Source: Nitrincola tibetensis
Lineage (GTDB): Bacteria > Pseudomonadota > Gammaproteobacteria > Pseudomonadales > Balneatricaceae
Length of the DNA: 64,000 bases
NCBI RefSeq assembly: GCF_003284585.1
Contig: NZ_QKRX01000013.1
Location: forward strand, 1,606-65,605
Direction of reading: 5' to 3'
In this document: piece after piece, positions 1 to 10,001 of the stretch
How positions within the stretch are numbered: the stretch's first letter is position 1
How the letters are laid out: the number at the start of each line of letters is the position of its first letter
The notes under the pieces: model-generated
What the model saw: the letters and a program-made list of their open reading frames with translations, nothing else
What the model was told of the DNA's origin: nothing
Database searches by the model: none
Program-made: the position numbers and the translations under genes

Positions 1-5
1 CGCAT
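1..5 (-). CDS. possible start of a gene running off the left edge
   Basis: Only a start codon would lie in the window: an ATG on the minus strand (bases 5 to 3) preceded at good spacing by AGGTGAG (bases 15 to 9). No protein sequence is visible, so no function can be given. It is listed because it is the only candidate target for the LexA-box promoter about 220 bp upstream. Weak evidence. Confidence 0.22.
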
Positions 6-224
6 ATACTCACCTGTTTTTAAAGCACTTTTTGAAAATTCACTCAAGTCAATATACTTCAAAACGAGCACGCACGGTTCGTCAAATCACTCAGGCACGT
101 TATTCTGGTCGCAAAGTTAATAATACATTGATCCTAATATAGTTTTTTTGAAATAACCAGTACAAACCGAGCGACCTAATAACATATTTAATCGACTATT
201 CGTGCCAATCGATTGAAACACTAA

Positions 225-254
225 AATAAACTGTATATTTATACAGAAACTCAA
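225..254 (-). promoter_or_regulatory. LexA (SOS) box inside a leftward promoter-like sequence
   Basis: CTGTATATTTATACAG at 231-246 is a near-perfect match to the gammaproteobacterial LexA operator (CTG-N10-CAG with an alternating TA core). On the minus strand it sits between a -35-like TTGAGT (249-254) and a -10-like TTTATT (225-230) with 18 bp between them, the usual position for LexA repression. Transcription would run leftward, away from prpF. The rest of 1-459 shows no convincing gene apart from the possible start codon at base 5. Confidence 0.55.
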
Positions 255-346
255 CCCCTAAACAACAAACCCTAGAAGCGATTCGCGACCAGACATATGC
301 CCCCCGACAATCTGCTGGTGCACACAAAGCAAATACAAACACTCAT

Positions 347-368
347 AAAAAACCCCGGCAAGCCGGGG
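347..368 (-). terminator. rho-independent terminator of the prp operon
   Basis: CCCCGGC (353-359) and GCCGGGG (362-368) form a GC-rich stem. On the minus strand the stem is followed by six T (complement of 347-352). It lies about 90 bp past the prpF stop, as expected for the end of the operon. Confidence 0.85.
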
Positions 369-459
369 ACAAGATAGGTGAGTCCGAAGACTCAGATGCA
401 CATTTGCACAGGGCAAACTTCTAAAGCTCAGAACCTGAAACCTGAGCCTTAGAATGGGG

Positions 460-1638
460 TTAGAAGGTGTCGCCGGGGATACGTACCCACCCTTCCATTA
501 ATACTCGCGCACTGCGGCTCATCACCGCTTTGGTGGCCGTCCATTCGCCATCCACTTCAGCCGCCGCTGCACCAACACGCAGGGTGCCGGATGGATGACC
601 AAAGACAACCGCATCACGTTCAACACCACCCGCTGCAAGGTTAACCAGAGTACCTGGAACCGCAGCCGCGGTCGCGATTGCAACAGAGGCTGTGCCCATC
701 ATGGCATGATGGAGCTTACCCATGGATAGGGCGCGCACACACACGTCAATATCATTGACGCTGATCGACTTACCACTGGATGCCTCATAGTCCGTTGCTG
801 GTGCAACAAAGGCGATCTTGGGCGTGTGCTGACGCGCAACCGCTTCAGAGATATCCTGAATCAAGCCCATTTTCACCGCACCGTATGCACGCATAGTCTC
901 AAAACGAGCCAAGGCTTCTGCATCGGAGTTGATGTCTTTTTGCAGCTCTGTGCCTGTATACCCTATATCCGCCGCATTGACGAAAATAGTTGGGATACCG
1001 GCATTAATCATGGTTGCTTTGAACGTGCCAACACCCGGAACCTCAAGATCATCCACTAGATTACCCGTTGGAAACATCGAACCTTCACCATCGGCGGGGT
1101 CCATGAACTCAATCACTACTTCAGCCGCAGGAAAGGTCACACCATCCAGCTCGAAGTCACCGGTCTCTTGAACTTCACCATTGGTAATGGGGACATGGGC
1201 GATGATGGTTTTTTGGATATTCTTTTGCCAAATTCGCACCACGCAAATTCCGTTTTCAGGTACACGCGCAGGATCAACCAACCCTTTGCTAATCGCAAAG
1301 GCACCGACGGCAGCGGTCAAATTGCCGCAATTGCCCGACCAATCAACAAAGGCCTTATTGATCGCGACCTGACCAAACAAATAGTCAACATCATGATCCG
1401 GCTGTTCGCTTTTGGCCAGTATCACCGTTTTAGAGGTGCTGGAGGTTGCGCCCCCCATACCATCAATTTGTTGGCCATACGGATCTGGGCTTCCAATTAC
1501 ACGTAACAAAATTTTGTTGCGTGCTTCACCCGGAACTTGTGCCACTTCTGGCAAATCAGTCAGGCTAAAAAACACCCCTTTCGAGGTGCCGCCACGCATA
1601 TAGGTGGCGGGGATCTTAATTTGAGGGCGACTCGACAT
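460..1638 (-). CDS. prpF: 2-methylaconitate cis-trans isomerase PrpF
   Basis: PrpF works with AcnD in the 2-methylcitrate cycle and isomerises the 2-methylaconitate that AcnD releases into the isomer an ordinary aconitase can hydrate. The 392-residue protein matches the usual family length and has the family N-terminal MRGGTSKG motif (residues 14-21) and the SGNCGN segment near residue 100, typical of this diaminopimelate-epimerase-fold family. It is the last gene of gntR-prpB-prpC-acnD-prpF, starting 21 bp after acnD and followed by a clear terminator. AcnD-type operons normally carry prpF in place of prpD, and no prpD is seen here. Cytosolic. Identification is firm. Confidence 0.95.
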   Translation of the reverse strand: MSSRPQIKIPATYMRGGTSKGVFFSLTDLPEVAQVPGEARNKILLRVIGSPDPYGQQIDGMGGATSSTSKTVILAKSEQPDHDVDYLFGQVAINKAFVDWSGNCGNLTAAVGAFAISKGLVDPARVPENGICVVRIWQKNIQKTIIAHVPITNGEVQETGDFELDGVTFPAAEVVIEFMDPADGEGSMFPTGNLVDDLEVPGVGTFKATMINAGIPTIFVNAADIGYTGTELQKDINSDAEALARFETMRAYGAVKMGLIQDISEAVARQHTPKIAFVAPATDYEASSGKSISVNDIDVCVRALSMGKLHHAMMGTASVAIATAAAVPGTLVNLAAGGVERDAVVFGHPSGTLRVGAAAAEVDGEWTATKAVMSRSARVLMEGWVRIPGDTF

Positions 1639-1659
1639 GGTCTCGCTCCTGCCTGTTAA

Positions 1660-4245
1660 TTAGTGGGTCGACTCAAGAAAATCTTGAGCAAAACGTTGCA
1701 AGACACCACCCGCTTGGTAAACGCGCACTTCTGCAGCGGTGTCTAAACGGCATAGCATCGGCACTCGCAGGATTTCGCCATTTTTACGGTTGATGACCAA
1801 TGTCATCTGTCCGCGTGGTGTCAGCTCGCCTTCTACGTCATAGGTTTCGGTACCGTCAATGTTAAGGGTCTGACGCGTCGTCCCCTCTTCAAACTGCAAC
1901 GGCAGCACACCCATGCCAATTAAGTTGGTGCGGTGAATACGTTCAAAACCTTCAGCGGCAATGACTTCTACACCGGCTAAGCGCACGCCCTTCGCCGCCC
2001 AATCACGCGAAGAACCCTGACCATAGTCGGCTCCGGCTACAATGATCAGTGGCTGTTTACGCTCCATGTAGGTCTCAATCGCTTCCCACATACGCATCAC
2101 GGTACCGTCCGGCTCGACTCGCGCAAGAGAGCCTTGCTTGACCTTACCATCCACAACGGCCATTTCATTGATCAGTTTCGGGTTCGCAAAGGTGGCACGC
2201 TGGGCCGTCAGGTGATCGCCGCGGTGCGTCGCGTAGGAGTTGAAATCTTCTTCAGGCACGCCCATTTTATGAAGATACTCACCCGCTGCGCTGTCCATCA
2301 TGATGGCATTTGAGGGCGACAAGTGATCGGTGGTGATGTTGTCAGGTAAGACAGCTAAAGGACGCATACCCTTCATGCTACGCTCACCCGCCAATGCACC
2401 TTCCCAATAAGGAGGACGACGAATATACGTCGACATCGGACGCCAATCGTAGAGCGGGCTCTTAGCGGCTTCACCACGATCCAAATCAAACATAGGAATG
2501 TAGATTTGGCGGAACTGCTCAGGCTTCACACTCTTCGCGACAATGGCATCGATTTCTTCATCGCTTGGCCAAAGGTCCTTCAAGGTCACTGGGTTACCTG
2601 CTTGATCTGTCCCCAATACATCTTTTTCAATATCAAAACGTATGGTACCCGCAATGGCATAGGCCACGACTAAGGGGGGTGACGCAAGGAAAGCTTGCTT
2701 GGCATACGGATGGATACGACCGTCAAAGTTACGGTTACCGGACAAAACGGCTGTTGCATAGAGATCACGATCAATGATTTCTTGCTGAATGACGGGATCA
2801 AGGGCACCGGACATACCATTACAGGTAGTACACGCATACGCAACGATACCAAAGCCCAGTTTTTCCAGCTCAGTTAATAGACCCGCTTCTTCTAAATAGA
2901 GCTTGGCCACTTTGGAACCGGGGGCAAAGGATGACTTGACCCAAGGCTTACGCAGCAAGCCCAGCTCATTGGCTTTTTTCGCCAACAAACCCGCCGCTAC
3001 AACGTTACGTGGGTTAGAGGTGTTGGTGCAACTGGTGATGGCCGCGATAATAACAGCACCATCAGGCATCAAACCTTCTTCTTTCACCCAAGGACCGGCA
3101 ATACCTTTTGCGGCCAAATCAGCTGTAGAAACGCGCGCATGGGGATTAGACGGACCTGCCATGGTACGCACAACACTCGACAAATCAAATTTCAAAACAC
3201 GCTCGTATTGAGCCGTGCTTAGGCTATCCGCCCACAGCCCTGTTACCTTCGCGTAGTTCTCAACCAACGCCACCTGCTCAGGTTCACGCCCGGTGAGCTT
3301 GAGATAATCGATAGTTTGTTCGTCAATGTAGAACATTGCTGCAGTGGCGCCATATTCTGGCGTCATGTTGGAAATAGTGGCACGATCACCAATGCTAAGG
3401 CTTGACGAACCTTCACCAAAGAACTCTAAGTAGGCACCGACAACACGCTCTTTGCGCAAAAACTCAGTCAGGGCCAGTACAATATCCGTTGCAGTGATGC
3501 CTGGCTGACGTTTGCCAACCAACTCCACCCCAACAATGTCAGGCAGGCGCATCATGGAGGGAAGACCCAGCATAACAGTTTCGGCTTCCAATCCACCGAC
3601 ACCTATCGCAATAACGCCCAGTGCATCGACATGTGGCGTGTGGGAATCCGTACCTACGCAGGTATCCGGAAACGCAACGCCATCACGCGCTTGAATAACG
3701 GGCGACATTTTTTCGAGGTTGATCTGATGCATGATGCCGTTACCCGCCGGGATAACATCAACATTTTCAAAGGCCGTTTTAGTCCATTCAATGAAGTGGA
3801 AACGGTCTTCGTTGCGACGGTCTTCAATCGCACGGTTTTTTTCAAACGCGTCAGGATCAAAGCCACCGCACTCAACAGATAAAGAGTGATCGACAATCAA
3901 CTGGGTCGGTACGACTGGGTTTACCTTCGCAGGATCTCCCCCTTTTTCGGCGATTGCATCACGTAAACCGGCCAGGTCAACCAGTGCGGTTTGACCGAGG
4001 ATATCGTGACAGACAACACGTGCAGGATACCAAGGAAAGTCGATTTCTTGCTTACGCTCAATCAACTGCGTGAGCGCGTCTGTCAGCAGCTCAGGTTCAC
4101 AACGACGCACCAGCTGCTCAGCCAACACGCGAGAGGTATAAGGAAGTTTTTCGTAAGCACCCGCTTCAATCGCGTCAACAGCCGCACGGGTATCAAAATA
4201 ATCTAACGTAGAGCCAGGAAGGGCTTTGCGGTATTCAGTATTCAT
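1660..4245 (-). CDS. acnD: Fe/S-dependent 2-methylcitrate dehydratase AcnD
   Basis: An aconitase-superfamily enzyme that dehydrates 2-methylcitrate to 2-methylaconitate in propionate catabolism. At 861 residues it has the AcnD/AcnA layout: a large N-terminal three-domain part and a C-terminal swivel domain (GADYGQGSSRDWAAKG is visible late in the protein). The [4Fe-4S] ligands are Cys406 (SCTNTSNP) and Cys472/Cys475 (CTTCNG). The neighbouring prpC and prpF separate it from housekeeping AcnA; AcnB is encoded separately at 15122. It sits 97 bp after prpC. Activity depends on cluster integrity, so oxidative or iron stress should affect this pathway (family knowledge). Confidence 0.95.
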   Translation of the reverse strand: MNTEYRKALPGSTLDYFDTRAAVDAIEAGAYEKLPYTSRVLAEQLVRRCEPELLTDALTQLIERKQEIDFPWYPARVVCHDILGQTALVDLAGLRDAIAEKGGDPAKVNPVVPTQLIVDHSLSVECGGFDPDAFEKNRAIEDRRNEDRFHFIEWTKTAFENVDVIPAGNGIMHQINLEKMSPVIQARDGVAFPDTCVGTDSHTPHVDALGVIAIGVGGLEAETVMLGLPSMMRLPDIVGVELVGKRQPGITATDIVLALTEFLRKERVVGAYLEFFGEGSSSLSIGDRATISNMTPEYGATAAMFYIDEQTIDYLKLTGREPEQVALVENYAKVTGLWADSLSTAQYERVLKFDLSSVVRTMAGPSNPHARVSTADLAAKGIAGPWVKEEGLMPDGAVIIAAITSCTNTSNPRNVVAAGLLAKKANELGLLRKPWVKSSFAPGSKVAKLYLEEAGLLTELEKLGFGIVAYACTTCNGMSGALDPVIQQEIIDRDLYATAVLSGNRNFDGRIHPYAKQAFLASPPLVVAYAIAGTIRFDIEKDVLGTDQAGNPVTLKDLWPSDEEIDAIVAKSVKPEQFRQIYIPMFDLDRGEAAKSPLYDWRPMSTYIRRPPYWEGALAGERSMKGMRPLAVLPDNITTDHLSPSNAIMMDSAAGEYLHKMGVPEEDFNSYATHRGDHLTAQRATFANPKLINEMAVVDGKVKQGSLARVEPDGTVMRMWEAIETYMERKQPLIIVAGADYGQGSSRDWAAKGVRLAGVEVIAAEGFERIHRTNLIGMGVLPLQFEEGTTRQTLNIDGTETYDVEGELTPRGQMTLVINRKNGEILRVPMLCRLDTAAEVRVYQAGGVLQRFAQDFLESTH

Positions 4246-4342
4246 CTGGGTAGACTCCGTTGAGTCGTTATAATGTCATTGACAGGCCTGATTAGGGTGC
4301 GGCGATACTCGGCCAGTTAGAGTAACTGGCCGAGCAAAGGCA

Positions 4343-5473
4343 TTACGCACGCTGGTCGATAGGCAACCAATCAAGGTTATCAGGACCTGTGTAATCAGCG
4401 CTGGGGCGAATGATGCGGTTATTAGCACGCTGTTCCATCACATGAGCTGTCCAACCCGCGACACGCGAGCACACAAAAATCGGGGTAAACAGCTTGGTCG
4501 GAATCCCCATGAAGTGATAGGCCGACGCATGGAAAAAGTCCGCATTGCAGAAGAGCTTTTTCTCACGCCACATGACGGCTTCGACACGCTCAGATACGGC
4601 ATAAAGATGGGTGTCGCCCACTTGAGCAGAGAGTTTTTTTGACCATTCTTTAATAATGGCGTTGCGCGGATCAGAGTCGCGGTAAATGGCGTGACCGAAG
4701 CCCATGATCTTATCTTTACGAGCCAACATACCCATGATGGCATCTTCAGCCTGATCAGGCGAAGTCCAATTCTCGATCATGTCCATCGCAGCTTCATTCG
4801 CACCACCGTGCAGAGGTCCACGTAAAGACCCGATCGCACCTGTCACACAGCTGTGAATATCCGACAGAGTCGATGCACAGACACGTGCCGTAAAGGTGGA
4901 AGCATTAAACTCATGCTCTGCGTACAGAATCAATGAAGCATGCATCACTTCGACATGCAAAGGCTCTGGCTTTTCTCCATGCAACGTCCACAAAAACTGC
5001 TCAGCAATCGAGTCAGCTTCAGTGTTAACATCAATACGTTTACCGTGATGTGTGAAGTTGTACCAGTAGTTAATCAAGCCCGGAAACACAGCCAACATGC
5101 GGTCAATTTTGTCATGCTGCTCTGAAAAATCCATTTCTGTTTCTAAATTACCCAGCATAGAACAGCCCGTGCGCATCACATCCATCGGATGTGCATCGGC
5201 AGGGATTTGCTCTAAAACGGTTTTTAATGCAGTCGGTAAATCACGCATAGACTTCAAACGTGCTTTATAACCGTCCAACTCAACTTGAGTGGGCAGCTTT
5301 CCGTAAAGCAATAGATAAGCCACTTCTTCAAATTGTGCATTGTCTGCTAGATCTTTAACATCGTAACCACGGTAGGTCAGGCCTGCACCCGTTTGACCCA
5401 CAGTACAAAGTGCGGTTTGACCTGCGGATTGACCACGTAAACCTGCACCACTGAGTTGTTTTGCTTCTGCCAT
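4343..5473 (-). CDS. prpC: 2-methylcitrate synthase PrpC
   Basis: Condenses propionyl-CoA with oxaloacetate to 2-methylcitrate, the entry step of the cycle. The 376-residue protein is a short-type citrate synthase family member. The catalytic residues can be placed by motif: His222 in GPLHGGANE, His261 in MGFGHAIYR and Asp312 in CNADFF. The length, the YWYNFTHHGKRI segment and the prp context argue for PrpC rather than the longer housekeeping GltA. It follows prpB by 57 bp in the same direction. Cytosolic. Confidence 0.95.
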   Translation of the reverse strand: MAEAKQLSGAGLRGQSAGQTALCTVGQTGAGLTYRGYDVKDLADNAQFEEVAYLLLYGKLPTQVELDGYKARLKSMRDLPTALKTVLEQIPADAHPMDVMRTGCSMLGNLETEMDFSEQHDKIDRMLAVFPGLINYWYNFTHHGKRIDVNTEADSIAEQFLWTLHGEKPEPLHVEVMHASLILYAEHEFNASTFTARVCASTLSDIHSCVTGAIGSLRGPLHGGANEAAMDMIENWTSPDQAEDAIMGMLARKDKIMGFGHAIYRDSDPRNAIIKEWSKKLSAQVGDTHLYAVSERVEAVMWREKKLFCNADFFHASAYHFMGIPTKLFTPIFVCSRVAGWTAHVMEQRANNRIIRPSADYTGPDNLDWLPIDQRA

Positions 5474-5530
5474 TTTGGTCTCCTTCTACACCGGAGAGCT
5501 TTGCCCCCCAGAAGCTTAATCTGAATTGAA

Positions 5531-6424
5531 TTACTTGTTTTTACCTTCGGCAAACAGCGCATCTAGCTTTTGCTCGAAATCGTGGTAATTCAAGAAATCA
5601 TAAAGATCCATGCGTGTTTGCATGGTGTCGACCACTGCTTTTTGGTCGCCATCGTTTAGAATATGTTCAAAGACATTCAGTGCCGCTTTGTTGGCAGCGC
5701 GGAATGCAGACAAGGGATACAGCACCATGCTGGCACCATTTTCGGCCAACTCTTTGGTGTTAAATAAAGGCGTTGCACCAAACTCAGTGATATTCGCCAA
5801 TAAATGACGACCTTGAATACCTTCTGCAAAGGCTTTGTAATCTTCAAGCGTGTGCACCGCTTCTGCAAAAATACCATCAGCACCGGCTTCTAAGCAGGCT
5901 TGAGCACGCTCAACCGCGGCATTTAAACCGTCTTGTTGGAATGCATCAGTACGTGCAATGATAAAGAAGTCATCATCGGTACGGGCATCAACAGCGGCTT
6001 TAACACGGTCAACCATTTCCTCTAAAGACACAATTTCTTTGTTTGGACGGTGGCCACAACGTTTCTGAGCGACTTGGTCTTCGATATGAACCGCAGCGGC
6101 TTCTGCTTTAATCATTTCTTTAACCGCACGTGCAATATTAAATGCACCACCCCAGCCTGTATCGATATCAACCAACAAAGGGGTTTCGACAGCACTGGTA
6201 ATACGACGAACATCTTCCAACACATCATTTAAAGAGGTCATACCCAAATCAGGTAAACCGTAAGATGCATTCGCTACTCCACCACCTGAAAGGTAAATTG
6301 CTTTATGGCCCACACGCGTTGCCATCATTGCGTGGTAAGCGTTGATGGTGCCAACAATTTGTAGCGGTTGGGTTTCTGCTAAGGCTTTGCGGAAACGAGC
6401 GCCCGCTGATAATCGATTAGCCAT
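5531..6424 (-). CDS. prpB: 2-methylisocitrate lyase PrpB
   Basis: Cleaves 2-methylisocitrate to pyruvate and succinate, the last step of the methylcitrate cycle. The 297-residue protein is of the isocitrate lyase/PEP mutase superfamily. The active-site signature KRCGH is present with the catalytic Cys at residue 123, and metal-binding acidic residues occur in [11 protein letters not shown] and HIEDQ. The start is supported by an AAGGGG ribosome site. The first 8 bp overlap the 3' end of the gntR gene, so regulator and enzyme are translationally linked. Identification is firm. Confidence 0.96.
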   Translation of the reverse strand: MANRLSAGARFRKALAETQPLQIVGTINAYHAMMATRVGHKAIYLSGGGVANASYGLPDLGMTSLNDVLEDVRRITSAVETPLLVDIDTGWGGAFNIARAVKEMIKAEAAAVHIEDQVAQKRCGHRPNKEIVSLEEMVDRVKAAVDARTDDDFFIIARTDAFQQDGLNAAVERAQACLEAGADGIFAEAVHTLEDYKAFAEGIQGRHLLANITEFGATPLFNTKELAENGASMVLYPLSAFRAANKAALNVFEHILNDGDQKAVVDTMQTRMDLYDFLNYHDFEQKLDALFAEGKNK

Positions 6425-7130
6425 TTTTTTCCCCTTTCAAATGAGTCACAGTGTTCAGTTTATTTTCGATATTACGACGTGCCGCACTGATGTGACGACG
6501 CATCAACATTTCTGCTAATTCGGGATCTCGTGCATCAATTGCATCGATGATTTGACGGTGCTCTTTAAGCGCACGTTTTGGGCGTGAGCTAGAGACACTG
6601 AATTGGTAGCGGTACATCCGCACCAAGTGATATAGATCGGCACCTAAAAGCTCTAAAAGCTTTTCATTTTTGCTGCCTTGAACAATTCGGTAGTGGAAAT
6701 CCAAGTCGCCTTCCTTTTGAAAGTAACTGCTCCACTCTTTCTCTTCTACCGAGCGCTCATGATGGTCTAGCAAGTCTTTTAATGCCTTAATTTCAGCGTC
6801 GGTCATGTTTTGCGCAGCTAAGCGGCAAGCCATGCCTTCTAAGGCTTCGCGTACATGGTAAATTTCAATTAGCTCATGCACCGACAACTTGACCACGCGG
6901 GCGCCGATATGTGGTTTTCGTTCGATAAGACGCAAGCCTTCAAGGCGTCGAATCGCTTCTCGAAGCGGCCCACGACTGATGCCATACATACGAGCCAGTT
7001 CTGGCTCACTGATTTTATAGCCTGGAGGTAACTCGCCTTTGACGATAGCCGTAACAATCTGTTGACAGACTCTATCGGCTAAAGTGCGTGTAGCGGGTTC
7101 GAGAGGCGTTACATTGTCTTTATTTATCAT
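6417..7130 (-). CDS. GntR-family (FCD) regulator of the methylcitrate operon
   Basis: A 237-residue regulator of the FadR/FCD subfamily. A winged helix-turn-helix occupies residues about 15-80 ([19 protein letters not shown]), followed by an all-helical FCD ligand-binding domain (about 90-220) with conserved Arg/His residues. It is the first gene of the prp operon and overlaps prpB, so it very probably controls that operon and itself, with a propionate-pathway intermediate as ligand (inference). Regulators of this type next to prpB have been called PrpQ or PrpR in comparative work. Three GntR-like palindromes lie in its upstream region, one just downstream of a strong promoter, which suggests repression. 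It is unrelated to the sigma-54 PrpR of enterics. Confidence 0.88.
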   Translation of the reverse strand: MINKDNVTPLEPATRTLADRVCQQIVTAIVKGELPPGYKISEPELARMYGISRGPLREAIRRLEGLRLIERKPHIGARVVKLSVHELIEIYHVREALEGMACRLAAQNMTDAEIKALKDLLDHHERSVEEKEWSSYFQKEGDLDFHYRIVQGSKNEKLLELLGADLYHLVRMYRYQFSVSSSRPKRALKEHRQIIDAIDARDPELAEMLMRRHISAARRNIENKLNTVTHLKGEKNG

Positions 7131-7143
7131 TGCGACCCTTCAC

Positions 7144-7233
7144 ATTGTCGACAATTTTTATGTAACGCTACATTACCGAGCAAAAAACGACCAGTCAACA
7201 CCTGAAACAGGCTAAATTGTCTACACTAGACAA
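7144..7233. promoter_or_regulatory. prp operon promoter and GntR-type operators
   Basis: On the minus strand TTGACT (7193-7198) and TAATGT (7170-7175) are spaced 17 bp, a good sigma-70 promoter. The perfect palindrome ATTGTCGACAAT (7144-7155) lies just past the predicted start site. A second inverted repeat, TTGTCTACACTAGACAA (7217-7233), lies upstream of the -35. A further half-match, CTGTCTACAA, is at 7356-7365. These resemble FCD-type GntR operators and fit autorepression of gntR-prp. Confidence 0.7.
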
Positions 7234-7294
7234 AAGTATGAAATGCGCATTAAGATTTACCCTTACAGGAAAAAATACTCAAGCACTTGAAATT

Positions 7295-7328
7295 AAAGCT
7301 ATTTTAAAAAATCACTTAAAATAGCTTT
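7295..7328. repeat. 13-bp perfect inverted repeat, possible terminator
   Basis: AAAGCTATTTTAA (7295-7307) and TTAAAATAGCTTT (7316-7328) are exact reverse complements separated by 8 bp. The repeat lies about 100 bp after the stop of the leftward hydrolase gene and about 100 bp before the prp promoter, so it may end hydrolase transcription, but it is AT-rich and has no clear T-run on the minus strand. The rest of 7131-7430 holds only the prp regulatory sites. Confidence 0.4.
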
Positions 7329-7430
7329 TTAAGCTAACCTTAACCCCTTACCAAACTGTCTACAATCTAGCGAATAGCCAGATCTCTCGAGGCGATTAGA
7401 AAAGTTGATTGAGTGCTCGCCTTGTTGTCA

Positions 7431-8291
7431 TCAAGACAAATAACGAAGCAACTCATCGTTCATGATTCTGGCAATTTGCCGAGGCTTCTGAAAAGGCAGG
7501 GAATGATCCGTACCTGCTACCATAATATAGTGCCAATTTGGCATTTGTTCGGCCAGTTGCAAGTGTAACTGATGCATCATCTGCACACTTTGGCTTCCGA
7601 TGAAACTGGTTACATCCCCCTGTGCGGCCAACAACTTGGATCGATCCAGTTGCCGAATGGCCTGACTTACGGCATCAAGTGACCAAGAAAATCCCACGGG
7701 ACGCCGAGCCAAACGACTGACAGCAAGATCATCCACTTGAGCGGTGGTTTTTCGATTAGGCGAAATGGTATTCAGAAACTGACGTATCCCCTGCTCCTGA
7801 TCTTGAGAGCGCAGAAACTCGGCTGCTTGCGAATATCGATCACGAAGCCTAATCGTTTCATCAAGGCAAGTGCGATCTAACAAGGCGGATTCGAGCAGAA
7901 ATTGCTTTTCTACTCGATCAGTAAAGCGCTCTTTTAACAGCATAGCGACTAAACCACCCAATGAATAACCACCTAAATCAAAGACCCTCCAATCTAAATG
8001 ATCAACCAATTGAGCGATATCATTTACGAGTTCTATTAAGGTAAATGGATGCTCAATGCCATCGGGGTATTGGGTTTCTCCCGCACCACGCAAATCGGGC
8101 ACAAGTATTTCATCCCATTGCTGAGTATACTGAATCAGCATTTCCCAAGTATCTTGACCCGCAACACCTGCTCCATGCAAAAGCACTAAGCGTCTCGAAG
8201 ACGTGGCATTGGGATTACGATAAAGCCGATAAACAATGCGCTGATCGAGCACAAGCAGTTGCTGCTTTTCACTAGGGCAAATTTTTCTCAT
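7431..8291 (-). CDS. alpha/beta-hydrolase of unknown substrate
   Basis: A 286-residue alpha/beta-hydrolase fold protein. It shows the oxyanion-hole segment RLVLLHGAGVAGQD (about residues 35-48), the nucleophile elbow GGYSLGG with Ser at about 109, and a C-terminal GTDHSLPF that supplies the probable catalytic His. No signal peptide is visible, so it is probably cytosolic. It is divergent from pabB with about 100 bp between the starts, and is not obviously in an operon. The substrate cannot be read from the sequence; esterase, thioesterase or MenH-like roles are all possible. Confidence 0.75.
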   Translation of the reverse strand: MRKICPSEKQQLLVLDQRIVYRLYRNPNATSSRRLVLLHGAGVAGQDTWEMLIQYTQQWDEILVPDLRGAGETQYPDGIEHPFTLIELVNDIAQLVDHLDWRVFDLGGYSLGGLVAMLLKERFTDRVEKQFLLESALLDRTCLDETIRLRDRYSQAAEFLRSQDQEQGIRQFLNTISPNRKTTAQVDDLAVSRLARRPVGFSWSLDAVSQAIRQLDRSKLLAAQGDVTSFIGSQSVQMMHQLHLQLAEQMPNWHYIMVAGTDHSLPFQKPRQIARIMNDELLRYLS

Positions 8292-8399
8292 AACCTAACC
8301 CAAACTTAAATGAAGCGAACATTATACCTTTGTTAAGCAACAATCTCGCCTAAGCCTACCAAGCAGAGTAGAATTAGACTTTTGTCACAGGACTGCACG

Positions 8400-9788
8400 G
8401 TGATTGAGTACATTTCGCTTCCTTTCAAATTGACAGCAATCGAGATTTTTAACCAAATTCGCGAACTGGGCGATGCCGTTTTATTAGACAGCTGTCAACC
8501 TGAAAGCCAATTTGGACGCTATGACATTATTGCAGCGGCACCTGATCGTAAGCTAAGAGTGAACAATCAAGGCACTTGGATTCGAGGAGTCTCTTCATCT
8601 GACTGGAGCCTGACGCAAAAAGAGCCTTTTTCAATCTTAAATGAGTGGTTGGAGGAGCTAAAAGTACCCACTGATCTTCAAGCCCCCTTCAACACAGGCC
8701 TGATCGGTTCGTTCAGTTATGATCTTGGGCGCCATCTAGAAAAGCTCCCCTCGATTTCGGAAGCCGACATTCACTACCCGGATCTTGAGATTGGACGCTA
8801 TCTTTGGGCAGTGGTGATTGATCACCATCAACAACACAGCCATTTGGTTTATCACTCAGACTGGATAAACAGCCAAGATGCTGAACGCTTAGTTGAGCGT
8901 TTGACCCAACCTGCGCACCACGCTGCAGAAAGGCCAAAATTCAAACTCAACAAGCCCTTTATCAGCAACCTCAGTGCAAAGCGCTACGCAGATGCTCTTG
9001 AGAAAGTGGATGAATACATCCACGCGGGTGACGTTTACCAAATCAATTTTGCACAGCGCTTCCAATCCTCTTTTGAAGGAGACCCATGGCAAGCCTGGAC
9101 AGCACTAAGGCGTATTGCCCCTACTCCTTACGCCGCATATATCGAAAATGACCAAGGCGCTGTTCTATCTTTATCACCAGAGCGTTTTTTATGGTGCAAT
9201 GCCCAAGGAGAGGTTGAAACGCGACCGATTAAAGGCACTCGCCCCCGCGACTCGGATCCCGATCTTGACTTAGCCTTACAAGAAGAACTTAGCAATTCTG
9301 AAAAAGACCGCGCAGAGAATCTAATGATCGTTGACCTTCTACGCAATGATCTCAGTAAAGTGTGTCAGCCAGGTTCGGTAAAAGTCCCAGAGCTTTTTTC
9401 TTTAGAGACCTATCCAAATGTACACCACCTCGTCAGCAGCATCACAGGAAGATTAGACAAGCCTTTCACTCCGCTCGATCTGTTAAAACACAGTTTTCCG
9501 GGGGGGTCCATTACGGGAGCGCCTAAGATCAGAGCGATGGAAATCATTGATGAACTTGAGCCACACCGCCGCTCAATTTACTGTGGATCGATTGCTTACA
9601 TTAGCGCCTGTGGGTATATGAACAGCAGCATCACAATCCGAACGCTGCTGTGTGAGCAACAACAGATTTACTGTTGGGCAGGCGGCGGCATTGTCGCTGA
9701 TTCTGATATCGCTTCGGAGTACCAAGAAACCTTTAACAAGGTTAACAATCTACTTCAAAATCTTGAAATGCACTTTTTGGATTTCTAA
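8400..9788 (+). CDS. pabB: aminodeoxychorismate synthase component I (PabB)
   Basis: Converts chorismate, with ammonia from the glutaminase subunit, to 4-amino-4-deoxychorismate for p-aminobenzoate and folate synthesis. The protein has an N-terminal anthranilate-synthase-I-like domain and a C-terminal chorismate-binding domain. Diagnostic motifs are RPIKGTRPR, with the PabB-type Lys where TrpE has Ala, ENLMIVDLLRNDLSKV, and PGGSITGAPKIRAM. I chose the GTG at 8400 because AGGA lies about 8 bp upstream; an in-frame TTG at 8382 would add 6 residues but has no ribosome site. The partner PabA is not in the window. About 462 residues, normal length. Confidence 0.93.
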   Translation: MIEYISLPFKLTAIEIFNQIRELGDAVLLDSCQPESQFGRYDIIAAAPDRKLRVNNQGTWIRGVSSSDWSLTQKEPFSILNEWLEELKVPTDLQAPFNTGLIGSFSYDLGRHLEKLPSISEADIHYPDLEIGRYLWAVVIDHHQQHSHLVYHSDWINSQDAERLVERLTQPAHHAAERPKFKLNKPFISNLSAKRYADALEKVDEYIHAGDVYQINFAQRFQSSFEGDPWQAWTALRRIAPTPYAAYIENDQGAVLSLSPERFLWCNAQGEVETRPIKGTRPRDSDPDLDLALQEELSNSEKDRAENLMIVDLLRNDLSKVCQPGSVKVPELFSLETYPNVHHLVSSITGRLDKPFTPLDLLKHSFPGGSITGAPKIRAMEIIDELEPHRRSIYCGSIAYISACGYMNSSITIRTLLCEQQQIYCWAGGGIVADSDIASEYQETFNKVNNLLQNLEMHFLDF

Positions 9789-10001
9789 ATTGACGAATTG
9801 CATGGCTTTCATTTGACAGATGCCAGTTTATTAACAATTCTTTAACTGAACCGTTTAATACTATTTATTAAATGCGGTTAAGCTAACCATAGTGGAGTAG
9901 TTGCATATAAGACGATAGACACATTCAACCTGACAAGTGCCAAGCATAAGGCATAGATAAATTATAACTCATAAACAGTACAGACTATGGGGCTTCCACT
10001 G

